Positions 9,756-18,247 of a stretch of DNA of 64,000 nt are shown here, in pieces (position 1 is the first letter of the stretch; every line of letters starts with the position of its first letter). This stretch comes from an uncultured Prevotellaceae bacterium. GTDB taxonomy: Bacteria; Bacteroidota; Bacteroidia; Bacteroidales; Bacteroidaceae. The stretch lies in NCBI GenBank assembly GCA_946411565.1, contig CAMKEM010000002.1, positions 62,001 through 126,000 of the forward strand, written 5' to 3'. Under the pieces are notes generated by a model. That model was not told the DNA's origin and did no database searches. It worked only from the letters and a program-made list of their open reading frames with translations. Position numbers and translations under genes: made by a program.

Positions 9756-10811
9756 TTAATCTATGAGATGGATATAGGTCTCAATAGCATCTCTTATCTC
9801 TGAAATCCTTATGAACTCATTGGCACTATGCGAGCGTGATGACTCTCCCGGTCCAAGTTTAAAAGACTCCCAAGGCATAAGTGCCTGATCACTCAACGTA
9901 GGTGAGCCAAAAGGCTTTTTACCCATTGCCACACAACGCTTCACAAGTGGATGGTCAAGACTTATCTTTGAAGAACGAAGATGATATGAGCGTGCCTTAC
10001 AATCGCTCTTTGTATGCTCATCAATGAAACGGAACACTTCCTCATTATCATAGTTCTCATTTGTGCGGACATCAACGATCATCTTGCATTCATCAGGAAT
10101 GACATTATGCTGAGTACCGCTATTCACAACAGTTAGGTTCATAACCGTTGGACCGAGGAAATCACTCACCTTCTGATACTTATAGTTCCTTATCCAGCAC
10201 ATATCATCAAGAGCCTCATAGATAGCATTGATACCCTCTCCACGAGCAGCATGACCAGATTTTCCATGAGCAGTCATGTCAATCACCATAAGTCCTTTCT
10301 CTGCCACGGCAGGTTGCATTCCTGTTGGTTCTCCAACAATGGCAACATCTATCTTAGGCAACTTATCAATAACGCTTCTGATACCATTAATTCCACTTAC
10401 CTCTTCCTCACAAGAAGCAAGATATACAAGGTTGTAGGGCAATGGCTTCTTGCTGCTCACAAGTTCCCTAAATACCTGAAGAAGAGACACAAGTCCGCCA
10501 CCACAATCATTACTTCCAAGACCATATAAATTATCATCTTCGATAGTAGGAGCAAAAGGATCACGAGTCCATGAAGCTACAGGCTTAACGGTATCTATAT
10601 GGGCATTAAGCAAAAGCGTTGGTCGGTTCTCCGACCAATCCTCAGACTTTATCCAAAGATTATTACCAACACGAGTAGGGGTAAATCCGTAAGATTCCAT
10701 TGCTTCCTGCATGATGTCGGCAGCCTTAGCCTCATCACGACTTACACTTGGTGTTGCTATCAGTTTCTGAAGAAGCGAAACAGCTTCCTGAGTAAGTTCT
10801 TCTGTTGTCAT
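9756..10811 (-). CDS. M20 family metallo-hydrolase (ArgE/DapE-like deacylase)
   Basis: LLLNAHIDTVKPV, GLGSNDCGGGLVSLL, VAIVGEPTG, GHAARGEG; start placed at MTTEELTQEAVSLL. Confidence 0.85.
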   Translation of the reverse strand: MTTEELTQEAVSLLQKLIATPSVSRDEAKAADIMQEAMESYGFTPTRVGNNLWIKSEDWSENRPTLLLNAHIDTVKPVASWTRDPFAPTIEDDNLYGLGSNDCGGGLVSLLQVFRELVSSKKPLPYNLVYLASCEEEVSGINGIRSVIDKLPKIDVAIVGEPTGMQPAVAEKGLMVIDMTAHGKSGHAARGEGINAIYEALDDMCWIRNYKYQKVSDFLGPTVMNLTVVNSGTQHNVIPDECKMIVDVRTNENYDNEEVFRFIDEHTKSDCKARSYHLRSSKISLDHPLVKRCVAMGKKPFGSPTLSDQALMPWESFKLGPGESSRSHSANEFIRISEIRDAIETYIHLID

Positions 10812-10831
10812 AATTTCCAGTTTTGAGAGTG

Positions 10832-10839
10832 CAAACTTA
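10832..10839 (-). promoter_or_regulatory. TAnnTTTG promoter element (TAAGTTTG on the minus strand)
   Basis: CAAACTTA on + strand, ~20 bp upstream of the start at 10811. Confidence 0.55.
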
Positions 10840-10934
10840 CATAAAATTCTGCACATAATCCAAGATTTTCTCCATTTTTCCACTTCAAACACAAAAAAAC
10901 ACGATTATCATTTTCTTATTTCGACTTAATTTAG

Positions 10935-10942
10935 TATTTTTG
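10935..10942 (+). promoter_or_regulatory. TAnnTTTG promoter element (TATTTTTG)
   Basis: 32 bp upstream of the ATG at 10974. Confidence 0.5.
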
Positions 10943-10973
10943 CATTTAGTTAGAATATAAATCACACTGAATT

Positions 10974-12782
10974 ATGCTGACAAAATGCCATCTTTCTCAA
11001 CTTCCTTATGCACAGGCAAAAAAATACGGTGACAGAACCGTATTCGTTTACCGTGAATTTGGCGGTACAACGTGGAAGGAAATATCATGGAAGGGATTTG
11101 CCGAGAAGGTAAAGCGCGTGTCAAACGCTCTCCTCAATCTTGCCGTAAACGTTCAAGAGAACATCGGTGTGTTCTCCCAGAATTCCGTTCAGTACATCTT
11201 TACCGACTTTGGAGCATTCGGCATACGTGCCGTAACAATTCCTTTCTATGCAACAAGCAGCGAGGAGCAGATTCAGTATGTCATCAACGATGCCTCTATA
11301 CGCATTCTCTTCGTAGGTGAGCAGGAACAATACGACAAGGCTCGTCGTGTACAGGCTCTCTGCCCTTCTCTTGAGCGCATCATCATCTATGACCAGTCGG
11401 TTATTCGTGCCAACCACGATACAACATCCATTTATTTCTCCGACTTCCTTAAAATGGCAGACGGCTATCCTCGCCAGACGGAAGTTGAGTCTCTTTGGAA
11501 ACAGGCTAACGAGGAGGATCTTGCGAACATCCTCTACACATCAGGAACCTCTGGTGACAGCAAGGGTGTAATGCTGACTTATAGCCAGTTCCATGCAGCA
11601 ATCGAGGCAAACGACAAATGTGTGCCAGTTGGCGAGAGTGACCGCGTCATCACCTTCCTTCCTATCACCCATATCTTTGAGCGTGGATGGGATTTCCTGT
11701 CACTCTATGAAGGTGCTACGCTTATCATAAACACCAATCCTCGTGAGATTCAGCAGTCTATGCGCGAGACTCACCCAACCTGTATGTCTGCCGTTCCTCG
11801 TTTCTGGGAAAAGGTTTATGCAGGTGTTCAAGAGAAGCTTGATAAAATTTCTCCTTTCCAGAAGAAACTCCTTCTCTCTGCCCTTGAAATTGGTGCAAGC
11901 TATAACATCGGCTATCTATCAAAAGGCAAGCGACCACCAATCGCTCTTGCCCTCAAATATAAGGTTGCAAACAATACCATCCTTTCACTTGTCCGCAAGG
12001 AACTGGGTATTCTCAAACCAAATATCTTCCCAACCGCAGGTGCTACGGTTTCGCCAGAAGTAGAGGTTTTCGTCCATTCCATCGGCATTAAGATGATTGT
12101 GGGCTATGGACTTACCGAGAGTCTTGCAACCGTGTCATGTGACCATCGTGACGAGCCTTTCACTATTGGTTCTATAGGTCGTCCTATCGAGGGTATTGAC
12201 ATCAAGATTGGCGAGAACAGCGAGATTCTTCTCAAAGGTCCTACAATCACGAAGGGCTACTACAAGCGAGATAACCTCAACGCAGAGGCTTTCACCGAAG
12301 ACGGATATTTCCACACAGGTGATGCTGGATATCTGGAGAACGGCGAGCTTTACATCACAGAGCGTATCAAGGATCTCTTCAAGACATCAAACGGTAAATA
12401 TGTGGCCCCACAGGCAGTAGAGGCTAAGCTTCTCGTGGATAAGTATGTTGAGCAGATTGTGATAATAGCAGACCAGCGCAAGTTCGTTTCTGCGCTTATC
12501 GTTCCTGCCTATTCCCTTCTTGAGGAATATGCCCGTGAGCATAACATTCAATTTAATGGACGTGAGGATCTCTGCAAGAACCCAAAGATCATCAAGATGC
12601 TCACAGAGCGCATAAACACCCTTCAGCAGGGACTTGCCGGCTATGAGCAGGTTAAGCGATTCACACTTCTCACCAAACCATTTACCATGGAGTCTGGTGA
12701 GCTTACAAATACTCTCAAGAGCCGTCGCAACGTCATCTACAAGAATCACGCTGACGTGATTGAGGAAATGTACAAAGAATAG
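10974..12782 (+). CDS. long-chain fatty acid-CoA ligase (AMP-dependent synthetase)
   Basis: ILYTSGTSGDSKGVMLTY AMP-binding motif; GYGLTES; TGDAGYLENGELYITERIKDLFKTSNGKYVAP. Confidence 0.92.
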   Translation: MLTKCHLSQLPYAQAKKYGDRTVFVYREFGGTTWKEISWKGFAEKVKRVSNALLNLAVNVQENIGVFSQNSVQYIFTDFGAFGIRAVTIPFYATSSEEQIQYVINDASIRILFVGEQEQYDKARRVQALCPSLERIIIYDQSVIRANHDTTSIYFSDFLKMADGYPRQTEVESLWKQANEEDLANILYTSGTSGDSKGVMLTYSQFHAAIEANDKCVPVGESDRVITFLPITHIFERGWDFLSLYEGATLIINTNPREIQQSMRETHPTCMSAVPRFWEKVYAGVQEKLDKISPFQKKLLLSALEIGASYNIGYLSKGKRPPIALALKYKVANNTILSLVRKELGILKPNIFPTAGATVSPEVEVFVHSIGIKMIVGYGLTESLATVSCDHRDEPFTIGSIGRPIEGIDIKIGENSEILLKGPTITKGYYKRDNLNAEAFTEDGYFHTGDAGYLENGELYITERIKDLFKTSNGKYVAPQAVEAKLLVDKYVEQIVIIADQRKFVSALIVPAYSLLEEYAREHNIQFNGREDLCKNPKIIKMLTERINTLQQGLAGYEQVKRFTLLTKPFTMESGELTNTLKSRRNVIYKNHADVIEEMYKE

Positions 12783-12811
12783 ATACTGAAGTCTCGCAAA
12801 CTCAACTTCAT

Positions 12812-12897
12812 GGGTTAGAAGGTTATGAGGTTATCAGGTCAGCATCATTTATACGCATTCCGACCTAAGAACCTGAAAACCGATAAACCTTAAAACC
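12812..12897. repeat. inverted array of AACC/GGTT words, copy 2 (inverted relative to 9642-9731)
   Basis: GGGTTAGAAGGTTATGAGGTTATCAGGTCAG...CGACCTAAGAACCTGAAAACCGATAAACCTTAAAACC. Confidence 0.8.
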
Positions 12898-12929
12898 TGC
12901 AATTTGAGTTATACGAAAATTGTAAAAAT

Positions 12930-14048
12930 ATGATCACAGCAGACCAATTAAAGGATATTCAAGATCGAGCAGACGCGCTTTACCGCTATCTCGACATAGA
13001 AAAGAAGAAAGTTGAATTTGAGGAGGAAGACCTCCGCACTCAAGCTCCTGATTTCTGGGATGACCCAGAGCGTGCTCAGGAACAGATGAAACTCGTCAAG
13101 GACATCAAGAAATGGCTTGATGGCTATGAAGAGGTTCGTACAGCTACTGACGAACTCGCTCTCGCTATGGAGTTCTACCGCGATGAAATGGTGACTGAGG
13201 AAGAAGTAGATGCGGACTATAAGCGTGCTCTCACGGCTATCGAGGCTCTTGAGCTTCGCAATATGCTTCGCCAGAAAGAGGATCCTATGGCTTGTGTCCT
13301 GAAGATTAACGCAGGTGCAGGTGGTACAGAGGCACAGGACTGGGCTTCGATGCTTTGGCGTATGTATATGCGCTGGGCAGAGACCAACGGCTATAAGGTG
13401 ACTATCAGCGACTTGGAAGAGGCTGACGAGGCAGGAATCAAGTCTGTTACTATGGAGATTGAAGGCGGTGAGTATGCCTACGGATATCTGAAGAGCGAGT
13501 CAGGCGTTCATCGTCTTGTCCGCGTAAGTCCTTTCAACGCACAGGGTAAGCGTATGACAAGTTTTGCATCTGTCTTCGTATCTCCACTCATCGATGATAC
13601 TATCGAGGTATATGTAGATCCAGCCCGCGTAAGCTGGGATACCTTCCGTTCAAGTGGTGCCGGAGGTCAGAATGTCAACAAGGTTGAGACTGGTGTACGT
13701 ATCCGCTATATGTATCAAGACCCAGACACAGGCGAAGAAGAGGAAATCCTCATTGCCAACACCGAGAGCCGTAAGCAGCAACAGAACCGTGAGAACGCTA
13801 TGCGACTGCTCAAATCACAGCTCTATGACCGTGCGATGAAGAAGCGTCTTGAGGCTCAGGCAAAGATCGAGGCAGGAAAGAAGAAGATAGAATGGGGTTC
13901 CCAGATTCGTTCATACGTGTTCGACGATCGCCGAGTAAAGGATCATCGCACCAACTACCAGACAACCGATGTTGATGGTGTTATGGATGGAAAAATCGAC
14001 GGTTTCATCAAGGCATACCTGATGGAGTTCCCTGTTGTGGATGAATAA
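12930..14048 (+). CDS. prfB: peptide chain release factor 2
   Basis: RSSGAGGQNVNKVETGVRI GGQ motif; SPF anticodon-mimic motif (VSPFNAQGKR); single uninterrupted ORF. Confidence 0.95.
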   Translation: MITADQLKDIQDRADALYRYLDIEKKKVEFEEEDLRTQAPDFWDDPERAQEQMKLVKDIKKWLDGYEEVRTATDELALAMEFYRDEMVTEEEVDADYKRALTAIEALELRNMLRQKEDPMACVLKINAGAGGTEAQDWASMLWRMYMRWAETNGYKVTISDLEEADEAGIKSVTMEIEGGEYAYGYLKSESGVHRLVRVSPFNAQGKRMTSFASVFVSPLIDDTIEVYVDPARVSWDTFRSSGAGGQNVNKVETGVRIRYMYQDPDTGEEEEILIANTESRKQQQNRENAMRLLKSQLYDRAMKKRLEAQAKIEAGKKKIEWGSQIRSYVFDDRRVKDHRTNYQTTDVDGVMDGKIDGFIKAYLMEFPVVDE

Positions 14049-14055
14049 TGCTGAA

Positions 14056-14187
14056 AGTGAAAAGTGAATAGTGAAAAGTAAATAATACTTAATACAGGTG
14101 GACACCAGTATAAGTCTTTCGCTATACTTTCTGTTCGGCGATAGCAGTATTAGGTATTATTCACTATTCGTTATTCACTATTCACTT
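14056..14187. repeat. inverted array of AGTGAA words
   Basis: AGTGAAAAGTGAATAGTGAAAAGTAAATAATACTTAATAC...GTATTAGGTATTATTCACTATTCGTTATTCACTATTCACTT. Confidence 0.8.
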
Positions 14188-14225
14188 GAAAAAACTAATA
14201 ACTAAACAATAAAACTATTTTTACT

Positions 14226-14378
14226 ATGAGCAAAGAAAAGAAAATGGCAGGCAACGCAAAGCGTACAGCCTATGCATCAAAGAAAGAACAGGAAGGCAAC
14301 AAGGTAATTGGATGGATCTTCGGAATCCTCGTTGGTCTTGGAGTTATATTCGCAGTATTCAGTTGCTTTATGATGTAA
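14226..14378 (+). CDS. small membrane protein (50 aa)
   Basis: MSKEKKMAGNAKRTAYASKKEQEGNKVIGWIFGILVGLGVIFAVFSCFMM; one clear TM helix; below the ORF-track length cutoff. Confidence 0.65.
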   Translation: MSKEKKMAGNAKRTAYASKKEQEGNKVIGWIFGILVGLGVIFAVFSCFMM

Positions 14379-14385
14379 CCTTCTC

Positions 14386-14880
14386 ATGTTAGAGATAGAA
14401 AGAAAATTCCTTGTAGCAAAGGACGAGTCTTTCAAGACAATGGCTTCCTCGCACTCACATATCCAACAAGGATATATGGCTTGCCAGGGAGCCACTGTTC
14501 GAATAAGATTACGTGACGAGAAGGCATACCTCACCATCAAAGGTCCTTCCCGCAATGGTGGTATGTCAAGATATGAATTTGAGCGCGAGATTCCAAAGGA
14601 AGATGCCCTTGAACTACTTAACCTATGCCGTGGTGGAGTGGTTGATAAAACCCGCTGGCTTGTGCCATTCGGCGGACACACCTTCGAGGTTGACGAGTTT
14701 CATGGAGCAAACGAAGGCCTTCTCTTTGCAGAAGTAGAACTAAAGGACGAGAATGAGGCATACGAGCGTCCTCCTTTCCTCGGTCCAGAAGTTACAGGCA
14801 ATCGCCATTTCTATAACTCGCACCTCCTCTCTGATCCATATCCTAACTGGAAACACGAACTCCCAGAGGAGTATCAGTAA
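14386..14880 (+). CDS. CYTH domain protein (triphosphate tunnel metalloenzyme family)
   Basis: MLEIERKFLV N-terminal EIERKF signature; RIRLRDEKAYLTIKG. Confidence 0.9.
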   Translation: MLEIERKFLVAKDESFKTMASSHSHIQQGYMACQGATVRIRLRDEKAYLTIKGPSRNGGMSRYEFEREIPKEDALELLNLCRGGVVDKTRWLVPFGGHTFEVDEFHGANEGLLFAEVELKDENEAYERPPFLGPEVTGNRHFYNSHLLSDPYPNWKHELPEEYQ

Positions 14881-14908
14881 CAAGTTTGAAAGATGCGCAC
14901 CTCTGGCG

Positions 14909-15163
14909 CTTTAACTGACAATAATTACCAATCTGCGCAATCTTTTCAATCATTATTTTTTATCAAGAATTTGAGAATTAGAGATTTTTCTTTTGAATCA
15001 TTGGAGAATTTGAGAAGAATCGCTTACGCTCCTGCAAATCACACCTATTCCTAATGCTACACAAGTAGCAAAATTCTCTCTTTCGCATTAATTAAATTTT
15101 CTCTAATTCTTGATGTTTTTATGGAAAAAGATTGCGTAGATTAGTAATTATTGTCAGTTAAAA
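14909..15163. repeat. ~255 bp long inverted repeat
   Basis: CTTTAACTGACAATAATTACCAATCTGCGCAATCTTTT (14909-14946) vs AAAAAGATTGCGTAGATTAGTAATTATTGTCAGTTAAAAG (15125-15163); nested ATCAAGAATT..AATTAGAGA / TCTCTAATTCTTGAT. Confidence 0.85.
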
Positions 15164-15299
15164 GCAACTTGTTGCTTACCATTAAATCGAAACTAACTAT
15201 TATCAATTCAAACACCGCAAGGTGCGTAATAATCTTTAAATTTTCTGGTCATCGTCGGAAATTTTCTTGAAAGCCTCAGCACCACAAGGTGCGTTTGTA

Positions 15300-15425
15300 G
15301 CAAGTCCGATGTAAGTCCGTTGCAAATCCGTTGTAAGTCCCATTCAGTTCCCATTCTATATATAGGCTTTGGAACGGTTTAGAAGCGGATTAGTAGCGAA
15401 TGAGAAGCGGACCTGAAGCAAATGA
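15300..15425. repeat. head-to-head 11-bp-period repeat array
   Basis: CAAGTCCGATG/TAAGTCCGTTG/CAAATCCGTTG/TAAGTCCCATT ... GGAACGGTTTA/GAAGCGGATTA/GTAGCGAATGA/GAAGCGGACCT. Confidence 0.8.
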
Positions 15426-15438
15426 AAAATATTTTTCG

Positions 15439-15650
15439 CGAGAGTTTTTAAAGAGGGGGGTGCACTTTTGCCTATTTTAGGGGTATAACATACTGGAAGT
15501 CAAGAGATAGCAAAGCGTGCACCCCCACCCTTGAAGTGTACCCCAGAAAAGGATTTTTAGGAGGGGGTGCACTCAACGTAAATCACTGATAGTCAGCAGG
15601 CAAAGGGATAAAATTAGGCAAAAGTGCACCCCCCTATCTAAAAACTCTCG
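15439..15650. repeat. nested inverted-repeat element A (212 bp)
   Basis: Outer arms CGAGAGTTTTTAAAGAGGGGGGTGCACTTTTGCCTATTTTA / TAAAATTAGGCAAAAGTGCACCCCCCTATCTAAAAACTCTCG; inner arms GTGCACCCCC / GGGGGTGCAC; CACTGATAGTCAGC at 15584-15597. Confidence 0.9.
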
Positions 15651-15676
15651 TATAAAATTTCATTAAAGTGAGAAAA

Positions 15677-15882
15677 GTTTTGAGGCTACACCGTTACACC
15701 TTTGCAGTTTTGAGTCAATTAACACATTGAAGCTTAGACATTTATCTTGGGTGCAACAGTACCGAAACTGTTACACCTTTTGGTGCAACGGTTTTGGTAC
15801 TGTTGCACCGCATCTAATTCATTGATAATCAGCCCAAATATACACTCATAACAGCAAAGGTGCAACGGTGTAGCCTCAAAAC
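15677..15882. repeat. nested inverted-repeat element B (206 bp)
   Basis: Outer arms GTTTTGAGGCTACACCGTTACACCTTTGC / GCAAAGGTGCAACGGTGTAGCCTCAAAAC; inner 60-bp palindrome 15750-15809; CATTGATAATCAGC at 15820-15833. Confidence 0.9.
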
Positions 15883-16054
15883 CTCCAGAATTTTATATAG
15901 TTTCACCCAGAGATTGCCAAATCAAGAGGTATTACACGCAATTTAATAACGTGACCTAAATGCTTGATTAGAACTGAAATTTTGCGATTTTGCAAAGTCT
16001 ATTTTGCAGAACAAAAGAAAATACTATATTTTTACAAATTTTTACTCATTTTTA

Positions 16055-16085
16055 TTTGTGTTAAGAAAGAAAATACCTATATTTG
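16055..16085 (+). promoter_or_regulatory. Bacteroidetes-type promoter
   Basis: TTTG (16055-16058), 19 bp spacer, TATATTTG (16078-16085). Confidence 0.75.
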
Positions 16086-16089
16086 CAAA

Positions 16090-16471
16090 GTCGTAACTAT
16101 TGCAAGTGGTTAGACTCTACATAATGAAAAAGCGTCATCGATGCTTTGTCTATTGGTCATTTGAAACCTGAGAAATTTCAAAATAAGAAATCAATGACAA
16201 TGTCAGAAGTGGCTGCTACGGGTATGGTATAACTATATCTCGGGGTGTGTAGTGAGGGTTATTCATCCTCATGCACACTTTCCCCCGAAGATATGTGCAA
16301 CTATATCAGCGTGGGCAGACTTTCTACTCGTCAATTTCTTAGGGTATTCTCAGGACCTCAAATGACGGACGAGCAGAAATGGATACCCACGTTTTTCGTT
16401 ATGTGGTAAACCATAATAACTAAACCAATAAACGCCTTAATAGGGTATCAGAAAGGCAATAATGGGCTATT
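16090..16471 (+). ncRNA. candidate structured leader RNA (or degenerate small gene)
   Basis: Hairpin 16235-16294 (ATATCT..CGGGG..GTGAGG / CCTCAT..CCCCG..AGATAT); second long stem CGTGGG..TTTCTACTCGTC (16310-16332) / GACGAGCAGAAA..CCCACG (16368-16391). Confidence 0.5.
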
Positions 16472-16849
16472 ATGAGCATCGTTATTATTATCATCTGCGT
16501 TGTTGTTCTTATTTATTTGTTCAACTATCGCTCAAAGATTGACCGAGAAGAAAAGGTCGCATTGCAAACTCCAGGTACAGCAGATAAACTGCGAGATAAC
16601 TTTTCCGGATTGATAAGTATGCTGTTAGTTAATCCCTCCCATACCATTCTTATGGAAAGGAAATATGACGAATCCATACGTATTGGCAATAATAGCGGTC
16701 AAGAATTGTTTATTAGTTTTTCCGCATTGGGTGGACCACTAATAAATGTGGCATGCATTGACCACTCTCAAATACTCAAAGAATGGAAATTTGAGAGAAA
16801 ACTCAGTGACGATCAAATATTCAACGAGATAAATTACTTTTTCAAATAA
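16472..16849 (+). CDS. hypothetical membrane-anchored protein (125 aa)
   Basis: N-terminal TM segment then soluble domain; operonic spacing with the next ORF. Confidence 0.65.
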   Translation: MSIVIIIICVVVLIYLFNYRSKIDREEKVALQTPGTADKLRDNFSGLISMLLVNPSHTILMERKYDESIRIGNNSGQELFISFSALGGPLINVACIDHSQILKEWKFERKLSDDQIFNEINYFFK

Positions 16850-16854
16850 TAGCT

Positions 16855-17262
16855 ATGGGATCATTTTGGATTTTTGTCATAATCATTGTTGCTGTCATCC
16901 TTTATAGCTTTGCCAGAGACTCTTACAAGGAAAACGACCAAATTGTCAAGGAGGGCGGAATAAGGAAGAAATACAAGACTCTTATTGATAACTTCATTGA
17001 CCCAAATTCAGGAATGATTGTTACCAAGGAAACCAACACATATTGCTGTATAGCAATGCAAAATCATACAGGTCATGTTGCTTTCCACTTTCAACATACA
17101 TTTAATAAAATCAATATCACATTCGACATGAAGAATATTTTCCTTGGCGAGCATAATTTAAATTGGACTTTTCCGGAAACCATGCCGCAGGAGGATATGA
17201 TATACCAGATAGAGACTCGCACGAGACAGTATATTGACAATGTGACAAACAAATACCAATAA
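16855..17262 (+). CDS. hypothetical membrane-anchored protein (135 aa), probable paralog of the upstream ORF
   Basis: Same TM + soluble layout; 5-bp gaps to both neighbours. Confidence 0.65.
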   Translation: MGSFWIFVIIIVAVILYSFARDSYKENDQIVKEGGIRKKYKTLIDNFIDPNSGMIVTKETNTYCCIAMQNHTGHVAFHFQHTFNKINITFDMKNIFLGEHNLNWTFPETMPQEDMIYQIETRTRQYIDNVTNKYQ

Positions 17263-17267
17263 ACATT

Positions 17268-17663
17268 ATGGGATTCTTTTCTAATTTATTCGGACAAGCA
17301 AAAGAATTGACGAAATTAGGCAATGCTGTTGCTAACGTAAAAAAAATGTTGGATGCATATGAGGCAGATAATGACCCTTCCTATCTTATTGTGTCTTCGT
17401 GGATTTGCAAAGTAGGCGTGATAGATATGATAGTGAAGAATGGCTGGCAACCCAATTACGTCGTGTATGTGCCTATCAATGGCCATCATACAAAAATGTC
17501 AATAGGCGAGACACAATTGATGACTATTAATCGTTTGATGAAGAAGGTTTCCAATTATGGTGATGCAGACTTAGAAGAAAAGATAAATGACGTTCTTAAA
17601 GGTGGGCCTGCTTTTTATGAAGTCGATTCAAAGCTTCCTCAACGAATAAAGGATATGATTTAG
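17268..17663 (+). CDS. hypothetical protein (131 aa)
   Basis: ORF in operonic arrangement. Confidence 0.65.
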   Translation: MGFFSNLFGQAKELTKLGNAVANVKKMLDAYEADNDPSYLIVSSWICKVGVIDMIVKNGWQPNYVVYVPINGHHTKMSIGETQLMTINRLMKKVSNYGDADLEEKINDVLKGGPAFYEVDSKLPQRIKDMI

Positions 17664-17767
17664 CATCCCCATTTTACTTTGTTGGTGGCATGGAGTTTGC
17701 TAAGATGATATTAGATGCTGGATTAGAGGGCATAAGATTATAATGATATTGAGATTATCCGCATTTA

Positions 17768-17968
17768 CCCAATAGCGCCCCAAAGGGGCAATGAGCCAAT
17801 AGCCCATGGCGATGCCATGGGGAAAATAGAGCCATAGCCTACGCCCTGCAAGGGCAAAAGCCTTAAATTGGAACAATGCTTATGCCCCTTCAGGGCGAAT
17901 GAATCCCATTGGACATAATACCACAGGGCGATGCCCTGAGCTATGTGCTTTTGGGCTTTCAGCCCGCC
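17768..17968. repeat. composite hairpin repeat, copy 2 (inverted relative to copy 1)
   Basis: CCCAATAGCGCCCCAAAGGGGCAATG...CACAGGGCGATGCCCTGAGCTATGTGCTTTTGGGCTTTCAGCCCGCC. Confidence 0.85.
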
Positions 17969-18138
17969 TATCGGGCATATGCGGATTCATATAGCAAAAT
18001 AAAAATTCACGAAGACACAAAGACGCAGAGGATAATAATCTCCGCGTCTTTGTTTCTTTGCGTTAGAAACAAAAAAGATCTTCGGATGATAGGTAGAACT
18101 TGGAGATCATACATAAAATCGTCTTTTTCGAACAAAAA

Positions 18139-18170
18139 TTTGGACAAATCGAATATTTTTACTATCTTTG
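18139..18170 (+). promoter_or_regulatory. Bacteroidetes-type promoter of BspA-like gene
   Basis: TTTG (18139-18142), 20 bp spacer, TATCTTTG (18163-18170). Confidence 0.7.
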
Positions 18171-18247
18171 CACGGCGTTTATATAAACATAATAACTTTG
18201 TTTATTAAAATTCAACTAAATATAAATCTTTAAAACGTAAAACCGAA

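Noticed and set aside
17909-18208. 99-aa ORF starting MDIIPQGDALSYVLLGFQPAYRAY
   Set aside because: Its N-terminal part is a translation of the composite palindromic repeat (17768-17968) and the rest runs across a hairpin and a promoter; typical spurious repeat ORF.
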